Numbered from the stretch's first letter, positions 20,765 to 33,399 are shown. The stretch is 64,000 nt of DNA from Undaria pinnatifida (GCA_012845835.1 JABAKD010000019.1:4874994-4938993); one strand, 5' to 3'. Numbers and translations are program-made. The notes: generated by a model from the letters alone, not told the origin.

Positions 20765-22440
20765 GTTTTCCGGCTGATGTTAAAGGAGGTCGTGGGGGAT
20801 CCTTGTCGATATCATCGTCAGAAGCGACAGGTGTGTCTATCGCGACACTACAGGCGACACCAGCACAAAACCCAGATACGTAGTAGATTGTCTTATTATT
20901 GTTATCGTGCAAGGCTTGCTGATTTTTGGGGCAAGATACAAGAGTAATCGAGAGGGGGGAAGGTAGGAAGGGGCGGTTGGAAGCTTGGCTCTGGCCACGC
21001 TCCGGATACCTACTTTGGTACTCGCAAGGTATCCAAACTCCATGCCAAACGTCATCCTAAGTGCAAGCTGCTAACTACCTGCGTCGGCCACTTCTACAAG
21101 GCCACGTGTGTGACTTATTTCATATTTGAAGTGTGGGAGTAAGGACCAACTCACAACGCAACCAATCACATCGAGTCCTAGTGTGTTCCTAAGAACCTTC
21201 CTACTCTTTGTGCGAAAGTGCAGCTACCTATTTTAAACCAATCAGCGCAGGACGCCTAGCTCAGGGCGGCGTGCTACCATTGTTATGCATTCTATGTGCA
21301 TGCCCCGTAGATCACGTGGTTAATTGTACTAGTGTGCTATATTTATGTACGTGCCGAATTCTGGATCGCACGCAGCCGTCCTAGACATCATATTGATTCC
21401 GAATTACACAATTCCGATTCCGATCTCGCACAACAAAAAAAGGCACGGAAGACAGACCTTGGGTTATCAGCCGATTCATAAATGATCAACAGAGATATAC
21501 GGTTACTCTATAGCTCATGCAGATAGCGGATACCTAGTGTAACAATATAACATTAGCCCACCCAGAATAATCGTAGATGCACATCACACCACGGTATGGC
21601 AATGGCTGACTAAGGCATCAGGAAATTCGGAAGTGGATCGAAGATACTGCTTTTCAAAACAATCGACGTAGGCTATTGACCAACCCAGACCGTTAAGATG
21701 CCTCTGGTAGGGGTAAATCCGTCGGCCTACTGTCACTAAAACGTTGGGCAGGAAGTACTGGTGTAAGGAAACGCAGAGACAATGGAAGGGGCTCCAGAAA
21801 AAGTAGCCAAACTGGGGAAAGGTAAACGTGCACTGCAGCATACCAGCCATCGACTGAATCTCTGTGCTTGGATCGCGTGAGCGTGGGTAGAAGGGCGCCA
21901 GGAAAGGTAACACCCCAACTGAAAATAGACACGTTCGCCTCCGACGACATTTTCTCTGAAACCCAAGTCTTCGTCGCCAATGGGCACCAAACAATCCCGC
22001 TCTCGGGATCCATTGATCTCGAACCTGGCGACCTTCTTGGGACCTCTTCTTCTCCCCTCGTACAAGTCCCCATGTCGTAGGCGTAGGAACGCAGAAAAAA
22101 AGTTGTTCCATGACCGTAAAATCAGCAGAGGAATTAATCCTCCACTCCGTGGCTTTTGGTCGTTCGAAGTGCAGAAAAATCATTTTTCATGACCCAAACA
22201 TCAGCTGAGACCAACTATTATGGGAAATATCTTCAACGATTATTTCTTCTTTAACTGGGATCTCCGACGTCAAAAAAAAATCCATACACTATGGGACCAG
22301 AAATCATCGTTATTTCTGGGTTCAGAAATAATCAAGGTTCAAAAATAGTCAATACCAGATATACGCGGATCTGGTGATTTTTGAGCCTAGAAATAGCAGC
22401 TCCTTCAACCTCTCAGAACTGGGATTATTTGACTTTTTTT
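20765..22440. other. 1.7 kb without a recognised gene
   Basis: Several 100-200 codon frames occur on the minus strand at 21.58-22.18 kb, but they overlap one another and have no domain signature or consistent start. Confidence 0.4.
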
Positions 22441-22446
22441 TGGATA

Positions 22447-22810
22447 CTACCTCGTACCAAGTATCACATGTCACTGCCTATACTGTAGCTGGTATGATAC
22501 CCGTCCGCTGTACACGTCACCCATCACCCACAACAAAGAATCACAGACACAACTACGACAGCATACCGCGCTTGTTGTGTGCGAAACAGAGCTTCGTCCT
22601 CACACAAACGCGACAGCAGCAGCACCACCACCACCGTTTAAACCACCACAGGCACACCACAGCAGCAGCACGGAAGCAGCACAGCAGCAGCAGAGACAGC
22701 AGCAGAGGCTGTGGTGACATTGCGTCGCCGGCGGCAGTGTACGTGCCAGATTGAAAAAAATAAGGCAAACGGCAAAACAAGACCTACCAATTCAACACAG
22801 AGCCACTCTC
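22447..22810 (-). repeat. CAG/CAC-rich dispersed repeat, copy 1
   Basis: Inverted relative to 40440-40780. Shared ends are GGTATGATACCCGTC/TGTACACGTCACCCATC on one side and GCAGTGTACGTGCCAGATT...AAACAAGACCTACCAATT on the other, with CAG/CAC triplet runs (22612-22705) between. Opposite orientation shows dispersal and not local duplication. Confidence 0.65.
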
Positions 22811-22879
22811 CAAAAATCAGAAGCCATAATGGACGCCCCATGGTTCTGATGCAGCTATTTCGAGAGCCTGAAAACTACA

Positions 22880-23224
22880 AAAATAATCGCCAAAAATAAT
22901 GGCTAAAAAACTTTCCATAATACTATGACTAAAATGTGACCCTTCTACTACGAAGTCAAGCCACATAAAAAACGTTCTTCCTGCTGTAAATCGCGATTTT
23001 GTCCAACCAGTCCAGCTCTGTCTGGTTTATGGTTTAGTCCATGCCAAGCTCTGAACACACGCGTTGGAAAATCAGGACTCTTTGAATTTGGACATGCGCT
23101 TCAACTCCGGAAGCCAAAAATACATCATACCAACATAATACCTACCTTTTAGATGCACCTGTTCACCGCAGAGACATCCTTGTGCATCCTTTCTCAAATT
23201 GGAAATTTCAAGGCTTACGAGCTG
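22880..23224. other. Spacer, no gene seen
   Basis: Nothing recognised. Confidence 0.35.
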
Positions 23225-23530
23225 GGACAGTCTAAAATCGGCCAGAGCGGTGGATTGGCTATGCCCCGCTCAATATGACGCATTTTGACGCAAGGTTTTC
23301 CCACGATGTTGATAATGCATTAACCAACGATAAGAAACCCTGCATTTTTTTCATTTTTCGTCCGAGAGATATGACAAATATGAAAATGTGAAAGAATACA
23401 GAAGTAGGCGTAACTTTCGGAAAAAAATTAAAAAATTGGCACGCTTTCCGTGTTGTGCACATGCGGTTCAAATACGACGTCAAATTTTCAGATTGAGCTT
23501 CACCAAAATCAGCCGGATATCGCACTTCAT
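23225..23530. repeat. 0.3 kb dispersed repeat, copy 2
   Basis: Partner of 19975-20320; see that entry. Confidence 0.55.
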
Positions 23531-23869
23531 CGGGTCCGTCGTTTCGTGGGTATTCTGAGAGCGGGGCGGACGACCTCTGCAGCACGCAGTTTTGCGACGC
23601 TGCGAGTACTCATCCGTACCTCGTACATTAATATTAAGGTCACGAGCGATGCGGTTTGACTGCTCGTGATAAAAGGCGACCCAAAATGATGTGTTGCCAT
23701 TCATGGCGATATAATTATACGCTTGTAGTATTCCAGTGGTAATAGGGGACCAAACATCGGTACGGATCATAACGAACAATCAGCCACTTCCACAACTTAA
23801 GCACCAAGTCTTCCTCGGACGCGATGCACCCCCTCTCGTGCAGACCTGAAGCGTCACGCCGTCAAGCTT

Positions 23870-24561
23870 TCAAAACTCGCGGACCCACACAAGAATGGTC
23901 GTCAGCATGTGTGTTAGATCCGTCATGGACGCGACACCTGCGGCAATCTCCAGAAGCGAAGACCGTAACCGAATGCGCGAGGCTTCGTCCATGTGCTTGA
24001 ACACCTTTGCTTCTACTGCTTTCTGCGTGGAGAGCGAAGCGGTGGCTTCCGTATTGTCGGCGATTCGCTTGGCATCGTCGAGCACGCCCAGTTGGAGCAG
24101 ATCCCGGTCGCGTTGTTGTTGCACCACCTCAATGACCGACATCGCTTGACTGACAAACAGATTGCGCTGTGTGGCACTGGCCCCCGGCAGGAGTGCGTCG
24201 GTGCCCGCAAGGTGCCCACCCGCCTCCGCGTTCATGCCACCTCCCGCACCAGCAGCACACTCGTCGTCGGCGTGGAGCAACACGGTGATGTCCCCCAACA
24301 GACCTTTGCGATAACGGAAGATGAATACCGCGTCCGCCTGCACTCTGGCCTTCAGCTCAGTAATGCGATGCCCGAGATAAAATCTCCGTGCTGACACTTC
24401 TTCTCAAGCCTCTCGTCACGCCTAAACCATGCACGCGAGACGATCCGCTCGTCTCGATCGCTCAGAACCGTCGATGACATCCATTCCCCACGCGCCACGC
24501 TACCCCTGTCGCAGCGTTGTCTCTTGAACTCCTTCCCCTGCGCCCCGCTCAGCCGGTGCAA
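23870..24561 (-). pseudogene. Unidentified GC-rich coding relic
   Basis: Minus-strand coding-like sequence with evident codon structure. The C-terminal 175 residues (24397-23870) include a Gly/Ala-rich linker, a Gln/Arg/Asp-rich stretch (VIEVVQQQRDRDLLQLG) and amphipathic helices ending in a hydrophobic TILVWVREF before the stop. A neighbouring frame (24561-24352) contains FRRDERLEKKC and appears to be the upstream part, so the region is either spliced or disrupted. No family recognised. GC content and style resemble the gag-like relic at 0.3-1.8 kb, which hints at an element origin, but I see no sequence match between them. Confidence 0.35.
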
Positions 24562-24774
24562 GCTATGGCGAGATTTACCTGTCGCGTTAGAAAGCGATGT
24601 GGAGAACGCGGGGAACAGTCAATCAACAGTACAGGCGTATTTTCGTACTGGCAGTCGTGCACACAGCCGTGCAGACAGATACTGTAGTAACGGCAGCGTC
24701 AGTGTGCACTTGAGACACGTGTTGCCACTGGCGCTGGTCCGGATAAAAACACGCCTGGCACGTAGGCGTGGTTT

Positions 24775-26190
24775 ACACGTAAACAAGTACCGCCAATCGC
24801 AGAGTGGACGGAGACTCTCATCCTTCCACGGGCGTACACGTACCACACGAACAGCAGTAGGATCAATACCATTATCACACGAGTACGTAGAACATCAGTG
24901 GAACAACAAGATGAACATCTGCGGTCACCACTGCTGTACCGGCACGAACCTGAACGTATACATCTTGCCGGACAGTGCAAGCTACGTGAGACAGCAAGGG
25001 CTACGTCAAACAGGAGAACAGCAGTGAAGCAAACGGCACTAATCAGCGCGTGCGCCTGTGTATCATATTTGCCACCATCAATACCCGTACTCGGAGCGCT
25101 TGTCCGCACGAAAATACAGCCAGCACATGGATGTTGTAACCACGTTGTGGTTGCAGCAGGACGTACGAGTACCGCCAACCGCAGAGAGTGCGTCCCGTGC
25201 TTGAACGGGCGCAGATGTATCACGAACAGCAGTATAGGACCGGCACCATTATGACACAGGTACGCAACGCAAAACTGCAGTGAATCAGTAAGATGCACAT
25301 CTGTGGTCATCATTGCTGTCGTACAGACCCGAAAATTAACGCAGACTTTCTTTTGGATAGTGTAAGCTACGTGACACAACAGGGACGACGTCGAATAGGA
25401 GAACAGCAGTGCAACGACCGGCTGTGAAAAGCCTGTGAACACAATGGTTGTGTGAAGGCTCTGTCTTCTATGCGAAGAGATGCAGAGGTGGCATCGAAGT
25501 GTCTGTTAAGATCACTTGTGATAAGAAAGAAAAAGGATAGTTTGGAAAGGGCGCTTGACGCTTAGAAGAGAGAAGAAGGGAAAGATTGGAGAGAAGTGAG
25601 AGTGATCATGGTGGGTGGCATCACCACTTGATCATCACGGAACAATGCCCGGGACAACGGGACAACCTTAACATACTCAAATCTACGTTTACATCTTAGT
25701 TCCACCGAAGGGTCAACGTAAGATTCAACGTAAGATTCAACGGCATATCTTATTCGTGCGAATACACTGCTCGAATAGACTGCGCATTAACTTAGATTTG
25801 AATCCAAGGTTCATACTCTTAACACCGGCACTAACGACAGCACCGATGTGCGCCCAAGATGCATACGCACATCGTAGAGCCACAATGAAAACTCGCAACG
25901 CTTGTTCGGGCGAAGATACATCCGGCATATCGGTGTGTGGTCACCACGTGCTTGTTGAAGTAGAAGGTACGAGTACCACCAACCGCAGTGTCTGCTCAAG
26001 TCCCGATGTATCACACAAACAGCGGTACGACCGATAACATTCTCGCACAGGTTCAAAATAGCAGTGCAGCAGCAACATACAACGTATGCGGGAATCTCCA
26101 TTACCGTACCAACGCAACGTTGCGCGCAGACATCTTGTCACACAGTGCAAGCTTCACGAGACAACAGGGACGACGTCGAGCAGCCGCAAA
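24775..26190 (+). repeat. Three degenerate 260 bp direct repeats
   Basis: Units near 24775-25027, 25150-25412 and 25960-26190 share, in order, GTACCGCCAA-CGCAG, CACGAACAGCAGTA, ATCTGCGGTCA/ATCTGTGGTCA, AGTGCAAGCTACGTGA and CAGGGACGACGTCGA. They are separated by unrelated sequence (25430-25940). Frames across them are not conserved between units. Confidence 0.6.
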
Positions 26191-26689
26191 CAGCACACGG
26201 CGCAATACAAATTCAACACCAAATGGAACAAAAAAACGCACAGCACGGAATGAAACTCGCCTTGCCAAGAGTCGTACGAGTAGCCATGGCTTCTGCTGTA
26301 GGCGGCGAGTCTGAGCTTTGCCGTTGGTCCGGAGGTGTGGGTGGGTTAACCTGTGTGAACGGGTTAACCTTCTTGCCTTTGTTCTCCTGTTCTCAACCCA
26401 ACCGCCACCAAGTTGCCATTGCTTCCACCTCCTTGCGAGTGCTGACATACGACGATTTCACGATGATGGTGTTTTGGTTATCTTGCCGTGTATTTCATCC
26501 TCGGCCTCCATTTCCCCACCCTCCTATCGAAGTCGACCCTTGGCTCCGAGGTCTTCTGCAAGTCCGGAGCACCACTGGAGCTAGACGCCATGTCGTCTCA
26601 AATGGTGCGACTCGCGCAGGGTGTCTAACAGCAGCAGAGTGCTGCAGGCTGCAGCTGACAGCTTGGAAAAAAAAAAAAAAAATCGTACG
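26191..26689. other. Spacer, no gene seen
   Basis: A long plus-strand frame (26064-27203) crosses this area, but it runs through two repeat families and a minisatellite, so it is not a gene. Confidence 0.45.
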
Positions 26690-26905
26690 CGTTATTCCGC
26701 CGCATAAAACGGTTTCAGAAACCCACTTAATACACACTATTATTAGTAGTCTAAACGAAAGAAAATTTTCAACCCCCCTGATCATTTTGTTGAATGACGC
26801 CCAGACACGTGGCCACGTGGCGCTGCCTACGAACAATGATTGGCCGATTACAGCGGTGTCTTTAGTTCTGTCCAATTTGCAGTGGTTCGCGAGATACGAC
26901 CTTCG
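26690..26905 (+). repeat. Dispersed repeat, copy 2 (partner 20.59-20.76 kb)
   Basis: See the entry at 20590-20760. A poly-A run (26666-26681) lies just upstream. Confidence 0.55.
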
Positions 26906-26969
26906 GATTGATCATCGGTTTTTGGGCTGGCCTCCAGCTCGTATCACTGTAGCATGTGATAATCAAGAC

Positions 26970-27205
26970 AAGATGGGACGGAACCGGTTTAATTTGTTTG
27001 GAAGGAAAAATTTTCAAGACGCGAGGGGACGGGACGGCAAAATGACATCAAACAGGTTGTGGAGACGAGACGGGACGGGACTGCTGTGGGTGCACAATAT
27101 TTCAACGGAATGGGACGGTGAATTTCTACTGCGTAGATTTTCACGACGGGACGGGACGGTAAAATTCAACGGGAATATATTCCACGACGGAACAGGACCG
27201 TAAAT
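26970..27205 (+). repeat. Degenerate GGGACGG minisatellite
   Basis: GGGACGGGACGG and drifted forms recur every 15-40 bases, interleaved with TTTTCACGAC-type pieces, much like the GGTGCGGTTC blocks but with a different core. Confidence 0.65.
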
Positions 27206-27845
27206 AAATATGGACTGGTCACGCTTGCCTGTCCCAAACGTGAGTTTGTATGTTACACAAATTGTTTTTCAGTAGTATTAATTACTGTAGCAGCAGTGGA
27301 AGTAGTAGTAGTGCGGCATTGGATCATTGGATCCAAACAGTTGTTCCAGATGAACAAAGAAAAAATTCGTACGAATCGTACGTATGTATGTGCATAGTCT
27401 ATAGTCTATTATAGAAATTCATCTTAAATTAATGTTCCCCCTCTATGAAAAAAAATTAACTGGCAAGGCGAAAGCACACCAATTACGCGACGAACTCGTA
27501 TTACGTACGTCATCATGATGGTTGTATAGTTCAGAGCGAATAATATCATCTGATCATGCGCGTCTTCGACAAATATATCCTCGCCAGCCGTATGTAGCGG
27601 TTTGGCCAGCGACGGTCGCGGCAGCCTCCACGTCCCAGTTAACATTTAACGCCGCTACATTCTGGCGAACCTCCGTTAGTCCGAGGATCAAGTGCGAGTT
27701 GGGCTATAAAGTAGCACCACATTCTCGTTTTCGTCTAACCCGAGGGAGGTGCGCTGCTGCTGGCTAACGACTGCCGATAGTTATCCTTTCTGTTCGACAA
27801 CCGGTGGCGGTGTTGTCGATCGCTACGTACACAAGCAAGCGCATT
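27206..27845. other. Spacer, no gene seen
   Basis: Nothing recognised. Confidence 0.4.
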
Positions 27846-28236
27846 CGTGAGTCCTGAGACGCGTTCGTAAGTCCTGAGACCATATGGGGGCAAGTTGGAG
27901 GAGGTTTTTTGCCCAAGCCCGGCGCTTGCCACCATTGATTATTTCTGACCCCTTGCATTGACGCAAGGATTTACATACCTAAACAACCTAAAGTACAGTT
28001 TGACATCCCTTGCTCTCTCAATGTTGGCTTGCTTGCCAAGCCTCTTTGTTAGCGAAAGAGTGTGCAGTAAACCATCCACAGGGGCACAGCCTAGAAACGA
28101 ACCAAGCAAGGGAACAAAGTAAAAAAAAAGCTTCGATTTTTTTTTTTGTTTTTGTTTTTGTGCCTTGGAGCGCGGGGGGGGGGGGGGGGGGGAGGGGGGG
28201 TAGGTGTGCGGGATAACCTTCCTTGTGCGCCCTCGA
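27846..28236 (+). repeat. 0.39 kb dispersed repeat, copy 1 (partner 55.78 kb)
   Basis: Same orientation as 55784-56172 and strongly similar: TCGTAAGTCCTGAGAC, ATGGGGGCAAGTTGGAGGAG, TTGCATTGACGCAAGGA, GTGTGCAGTAAACCATCCA, then a poly-A/T and G-rich tract and GGATAAC-TT-CTTGTGCGCCC. The poly-G tract (28170-28199) is the variable part. Confidence 0.75.
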
Positions 28237-28239
28237 TAA

Positions 28240-29090
28240 TGCATAAAATAGAGTGTGGGAAAAAAAAGGAGCAGTCTAAATATGAATGGATATTACAGAA
28301 TGTTGAAGAAAGTGCCATGGCAGTTCAACTCTATTTTAGCATGTTGAAAATCTCGCTTGAAGCAGCTTGAAGCAGTACCACGAACCCCATACTCTGCGGG
28401 ATAACCACAGGCAGACACCGCAGAAATAGAAGCTGCAGTACAGCAGGCCGAATGAGTGATGAGAATCGGTGGTCGTGATCTCTAGGTAGTGGAGGCAAAG
28501 AATGAGACGCTTGATAGTTTATACAAAATGAGGGAGTCACGCAGTTCATGCTACGTACAGCAGTACAGAGGGCAAACATTCTCCCCGCTTTGACTCACTG
28601 TTTTCTTTGTGTGCGATGCAGACGAAACATTGGTATCCATGAATGGTGTAAATTGCTCCGCAAGGCATGCATTTTTTGCTTTCGATGCTTTCGTTATCGG
28701 ACTTACCTTTACGAGTAGTACTTCTGTATTGTTGTACCAGGTATGTATGCCATCGTGCCGTATACGTGCGTATCATATGTTCTGTATCTCTTTGCAGGTT
28801 GTGACAGACAGGTCGAATGTACGTAATGTGGCACGAGTAGTGTGGTGAAGTCTTCGTGCTAGGCATGTAGGAGACAGTGTACGTATGGCCTCTGACTGAC
28901 TCAAAATGGGCCGAAATGAGTGGAAAGCTAGACAAAGTAGACAAATCAAGGAGGCTGGCCAATGACAGGCGCCCTAGCGTGTGATATGCACTTGTTTTTT
29001 TTCAGTAGTGCTCTACCAGTTTTGACACTAAACTGACCAAGTATACCTGATTTTGCCTGAAAATACTTTCTTGTTTGTTTGGGTATCAGT
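28240..29090. other. 0.85 kb without a recognised gene
   Basis: Nothing recognised beyond short frames on both strands. Confidence 0.4.
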
Positions 29091-29102
29091 GCGTACTCAA
29101 TC

Positions 29103-29412
29103 TTTTGTTTTTTTTTTCTTCATCCTTCGGCGGATGGGGAAAAATAAGGCTTGAGCTCACCACACTTTCACGTATTTCCATACGCGTCGTGTGTCGATTT
29201 AACCCAGTTGCCTTCGCAGCCCAACGCTAGCTGGCGCACCCTTCGGATCCCATTGTAGGTATAGCGTAAGCTTTCCCTATCAGTGGTCTTCGTTACAACT
29301 CCGGCAGCGCAAGCTGCCGTTGTATACGGATGCGTGTGTATGTCAACCCGGCCTGTCCCCTGAGGGTCAGGTTCGGTGGAGATAGCCACCCGGAATGTCA
29401 TCTTTCCGGGTA
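29103..29412 (-). mobile_element. Full-length 310 bp poly-A retroposon with perfect 12 bp TSD
   Basis: Flanked by GCGTACTCAATC at 29091-29102 and again at 29413-29424. On the minus strand it runs from ACCCGGAAAGATGACATTCC to CCCCATCCGCCG-AGGATG followed by a poly-A tail. The last 90 bases (TTAAATCGACACACGACGCG, TACGTG-AAGTGTGGTGAGC, CTTTATTTTTCCCC) define a family seen at 47.6, 48.1, 50.4, 50.7, 51.8 and 52.1 kb. Poly-A plus target duplication points to LINE-assisted insertion. No clear tRNA, 5S or 7SL head is visible. A weak open frame crosses it, so it could be the 3' end of a LINE and not a SINE. Confidence 0.85.
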
Positions 29413-29429
29413 GCGTACTCAATCCATAA

Positions 29430-30700
29430 GGGATGCATACAGCAAGAGAGCGATGGTACGATGCGATTTCACAACTAAAGGGTATTTTAATTTTTACAAT
29501 ACCCGAACGCAGTCCAAATTTTTCAAAATTCGACTGGGAAAGATATACATGCATCCCTGCCTGCTAGTAAGCCTTGTCTACAGGCAAGCTGGGCGAGTAT
29601 CTATGTAGGCAGGATGGTGAGAGCGGAGTAACATGGACTGTCGAGCCAGTAACAAAATGCAGCAATAAAAATATGACACATAGTTTGCTCGTACATACAC
29701 CTATTACTACTACTACCGCTGTGTATACGGTCAAATGCTGTACGGCTGTGAGTAAACGAAGAGTATTATGTGTAGACTATATGTTATTATTGGGGATACT
29801 TGTTTGATTTACCTTGTACAGAATAGTACACAGAGTGGTCTTTATACTTCGCGAAATCGTAATCTACGGGCTGGGTTATTTTGGAAAAATATAGCAAGGG
29901 CTGACTAAGTTGTGTAAAATGTAGGAAGTAAATTAAAGAATACGAGAACAATTTTAGGAAAAAAGGATCATCACTGATTACGAGTAAATTTGTACGTAAT
30001 AAATCATTGTAAGAATGTGCTTGCGTTCATCATACGGGTTGAAAATGAGTTCGGGTCTGTCACTTGATCTACATTTGTTGCATACTGTGAGACGACCACA
30101 AGACAAGGGTTTTGTTGTTGCAGGCAGTTTGGTTTTGGCCTTTGTGATGGAAACTTTGTGTCTTCGGAGGTTCTACCGGCACTGCCAGGTCGTTCTCACA
30201 GGGGTTTCAGGAGTGATACTGCAAACTGGTTCTAGTTTTCAATCTTATTTGAGGAATGTAAGCCTTTCTATAGTTGCTCTTTGTCATGCTAAGAACCTAC
30301 CGGAATAGGAAACATGGTTTAGGTCCTAGTTTATAATTTTGTATGGGGAATGTAAGCCTTTTTATAGCTGCTCTTTGTCATGCTAAGAACTTACCGGAAT
30401 TGGAAACATGGTCTAGGGACATTATCATATTGGAATGGGAAGGGGGGAAGCTTGATGAGTACGTTGGGATTTTGAGGTTTGTAAAGAATACATTAATATT
30501 AATCATTGTTGTGTCTAAGATACCTAAGGGATTCCATACGTTACTCTGTTAGTGAAGACTCGAGCTTTCGAAGGGTTGCATGTATATTATGATAAGGGGA
30601 CAACTTTCAACAAACTAAAGAGGTAAATATTCATGTACTCGAAACCTTTCACAACCCGTTTTTCCCACCCACCTTGTCCCAAGCCACTGTTTATACCCGT
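29430..30700. other. 1.3 kb without a recognised gene
   Basis: Holds a 94 bp-period duplication (listed separately). Otherwise nothing recognised. It is the left flank of the retroelement; I searched it by eye for a long terminal repeat matching 39.2-40.2 kb and found none. Confidence 0.45.
30253..30422 (+). repeat. 94 bp-period tandem duplication
   Basis: GGAATGTAAGCCTTTCTATA and the following CTCTTTGTCATGCTAAGAAC occur at 30253 and again at 30347 with few differences, including AACATGGT-TAGG. The copies are about 75 bases long and separated by about 19 unrelated bases. Confidence 0.85.
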
Positions 30701-31259
30701 TTGGGGGGGTCAACTTGGTGTTACTAGACTCCATCGACCCCCTGGACTCCACTCGTCTCCCTAAAATACATCGTTGGATACAATCTTCACCTTATACGAC
30801 TCAGCTTCGTCGAGTACATGACGCAGCGTCGCCGAGTCGGTCGCGTACTGCACAACTTCGTCGAGTTCATCTTACTCTACACGACAGAAAAGCGAGAGGT
30901 TTCGTCAAAGTGAAACGGGCATCGACCCGGGGAGGAGGGGGGGGCGTGATTGGAGGAAGTAAGATGGAAGGAAGGGGGGGACCTTGTTGGGGACCTTTTG
31001 GTGCACCATACCCGACGGGACGCCCACCACAGGGAGGCCCGTCGCGGAGCGGCCAGGCTGGAAGCCCACCACATGGCGGTCAGGTTAAATTGGGTCCACA
31101 GGGCGGTGCAGCACAAGGGGCAGCAAGATCGGCAAATCCTGTAGGAGCGGGAGGCGGGTACAATCAGATGTTCCCTCTTTCCCTAATGTCACCCTTCGGA
31201 ATCGGAGGACGATGGGGTCCACAGGCAGCCCCAAGATGAGAACCACTGAACACTAAATC

Positions 31260-33280
31260 GCGATAGGGACCCCTCCGATGGCGCCACAACAACAACAGCC
31301 AGGGTTCCCTAGACAACAACAGCCAGGGTTTGCTGGCCAACAACAGCCAGGGTTCGCTGGCGAACAACAGCCAGGATTTGCTGGCCAACAGCAGCCAGGG
31401 TTTGCTGGTAAACAGCAACCAGGGTTCGCTGGCCAACAGCAGGCAGGGTTTGCTGGTCAACAGCAGCCAGGGTTCGCGGGCCAACAGCAGCCAGGGTTCA
31501 TCGGACTAGCGGGAGCTTAGGGATGGCAGGTACCGTGGAGTGGTCAACCCATGATATAGGGGTGGGGACCCCAGGGAGGACAACCTCCCTTTCCGCTAGG
31601 AAGTGGTGGACTACAGATCGGACATCTTAATGCGTTACACGACATCACAGAAGGATTGTCTAAAGAAGCCCAACGCATGGTGGACCACGTAGTCAAGGAA
31701 ATGGGGGTGGAAGGTCGGAAGAGCGCTTATGAGTCGGAGTTACAGACGGGAGAGGTGAAGAGACTCGATGAAGAACTATCCAGTGTTCATCCTTGACGAG
31801 TTAACAAAGGTATTTGCAAGACACCCAAACATGACCATGCCCAAAGACCAGTTGAATGGTACGAATCCAGCATCCCCACAAAGAGATGGACTGTCAGACG
31901 TGGGTGTGTCGTTTTTTATGCGCTTGCTACCAGACTCGTCTATGGTCAAGATGGCCTTTGCGAACCAAACCACAGTACGCGCGTACCTACGATCGATGAG
32001 CGCGAGGTTGTTAAGTTGGCCAAGGATCTCACCATCACAGAGTGGATGCGGGTCCTTCTAAGGGAAACAACAATTTCAGAAACATCGAAGGTCGCAGCCC
32101 AGCACACCTTAGAACGACTGGAGGTGTAATCGGGGAAAGGTTGGGCCGTGGCAGCGCGAGTGGTTCTGCTACACAAACGAGCAGCGATGGTGGACCCGAA
32201 TCGACCATTCTTGGTACTGGAGGATTACTTTTGGAAGGTCCTGTCGGAAACGTATACTATTTGGGAGTTGTCGGCGAATCGTCGGAATGGTGGCCCCACA
32301 CGACACAGACAAGTTCGGGGCGCCTCTCTACGACGTACAAGCACAGTGGGAGAGCCTCAGAGCCTTCCCGGTGAATACCGGACAGCTTCTCGACCGCACG
32401 ATGGAGCTGAGGGGAAGAAAGGCGTGTGATATTTTCGACAAATTTGTTGAGAAAATAAACATGCGAATCAGCGACTTCAGCGACCCGAAGATAACTGCCT
32501 CGACGAAAGCCAGGGGCACGCAAGCCTCGGTTTCTGCGTTTGGCGGCGCGTCAGGCGGACGGTCCTCGAGGAATGAGAGCGGCATGCGGGACATGGTCGG
32601 GGTCGGGCACATGCGTGGTGGACATAACCAAACCTCCCAAGGGCCTGCAGCGCGCGGAGCGAACTGGAGAGAATTCCCGGAAACGTGATGAGTCCTTGTC
32701 ACGTTACGAGGTGAGAGAAATGTGACCGAAGCTCGACATTGCCGCACTCGCATCGGAACCGTCGGATGAGGTGTACGTCGCCGACAGCAAGATGAGAGAT
32801 AAACTTATGCAATGGTTGGCCGCATATTCTACCCAACCAGCATCGTTGCCGGGGAAGGAAGGAACTCCTTTCGTCCCCACAGCACCTCGTCGAGACGGCG
32901 AGGACCCAAGCCACCCCAACGACTACCTCAGCACCAAGGCGGTGGAAGAACAAGAGAATAACGAACGGAGAACAACGAAGGACCCTCTTCCTCTACCGCC
33001 CAACACTGCGGCAAAAAAAGAAATTGAAGAAGCGCAAAGGAGACGCAACATTTGTTCCTTCCGCGCGCGAGGCCAGGACTATCCTTTCCACGAAACAGGA
33101 TGTCCCTCCTCTCACGAACAGGGAGGTGTCGCCTACGGCTTCTACAGGAACACGGTGCAGAGGGATGCGGAACAGGCCACAAACCAGACGTCGTACGACA
33201 TGACGTTTGCATATGATCTCGCTGGAAAAGGACCGTCAACGTCGACAGACGACACGGATGATACGGCGAAATGAGGACAC
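31260..33280 (+). mobile_element. Retroelement part: gag
   Basis: Begins with about nine tandem 8-residue units, QQQPGFAG and close variants (31277-31505, 24 bp period), a Gln/Pro/Gly/Phe low-complexity segment. A helical region follows (DITEGLSKEAQRMVDHVVKE), then a Gag-core-like section and a basic, polar end with Cys/His-containing sequence around 33045-33125 that may be the nucleic-acid-binding region. Assembly role is inferred from position ahead of protease and RT. Part of a broken fossil copy. Confidence 0.6.
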
Positions 33281-33399
33281 GCACCGGGAAGTCCAACATG
33301 CCCGGGGAAGCTAGTAGATAGGGAGAAGGTGACCGACGACAAAGAGAGTTCTTCTCACCACTCAGAAATGGGAGCACTGCGAACTAAGACGTCACAGGT

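Noticed and set aside
21584-22183. 199-codon minus-strand frame
   Set aside because: Overlaps two other open frames on the same strand, with no domain, no conserved motif and no splice evidence.
26064-27203. A 379-codon plus-strand open frame
   Set aside because: It crosses a degenerate repeat unit, a second dispersed repeat, a poly-A run and the GGGACGG minisatellite, so it is a chance frame.
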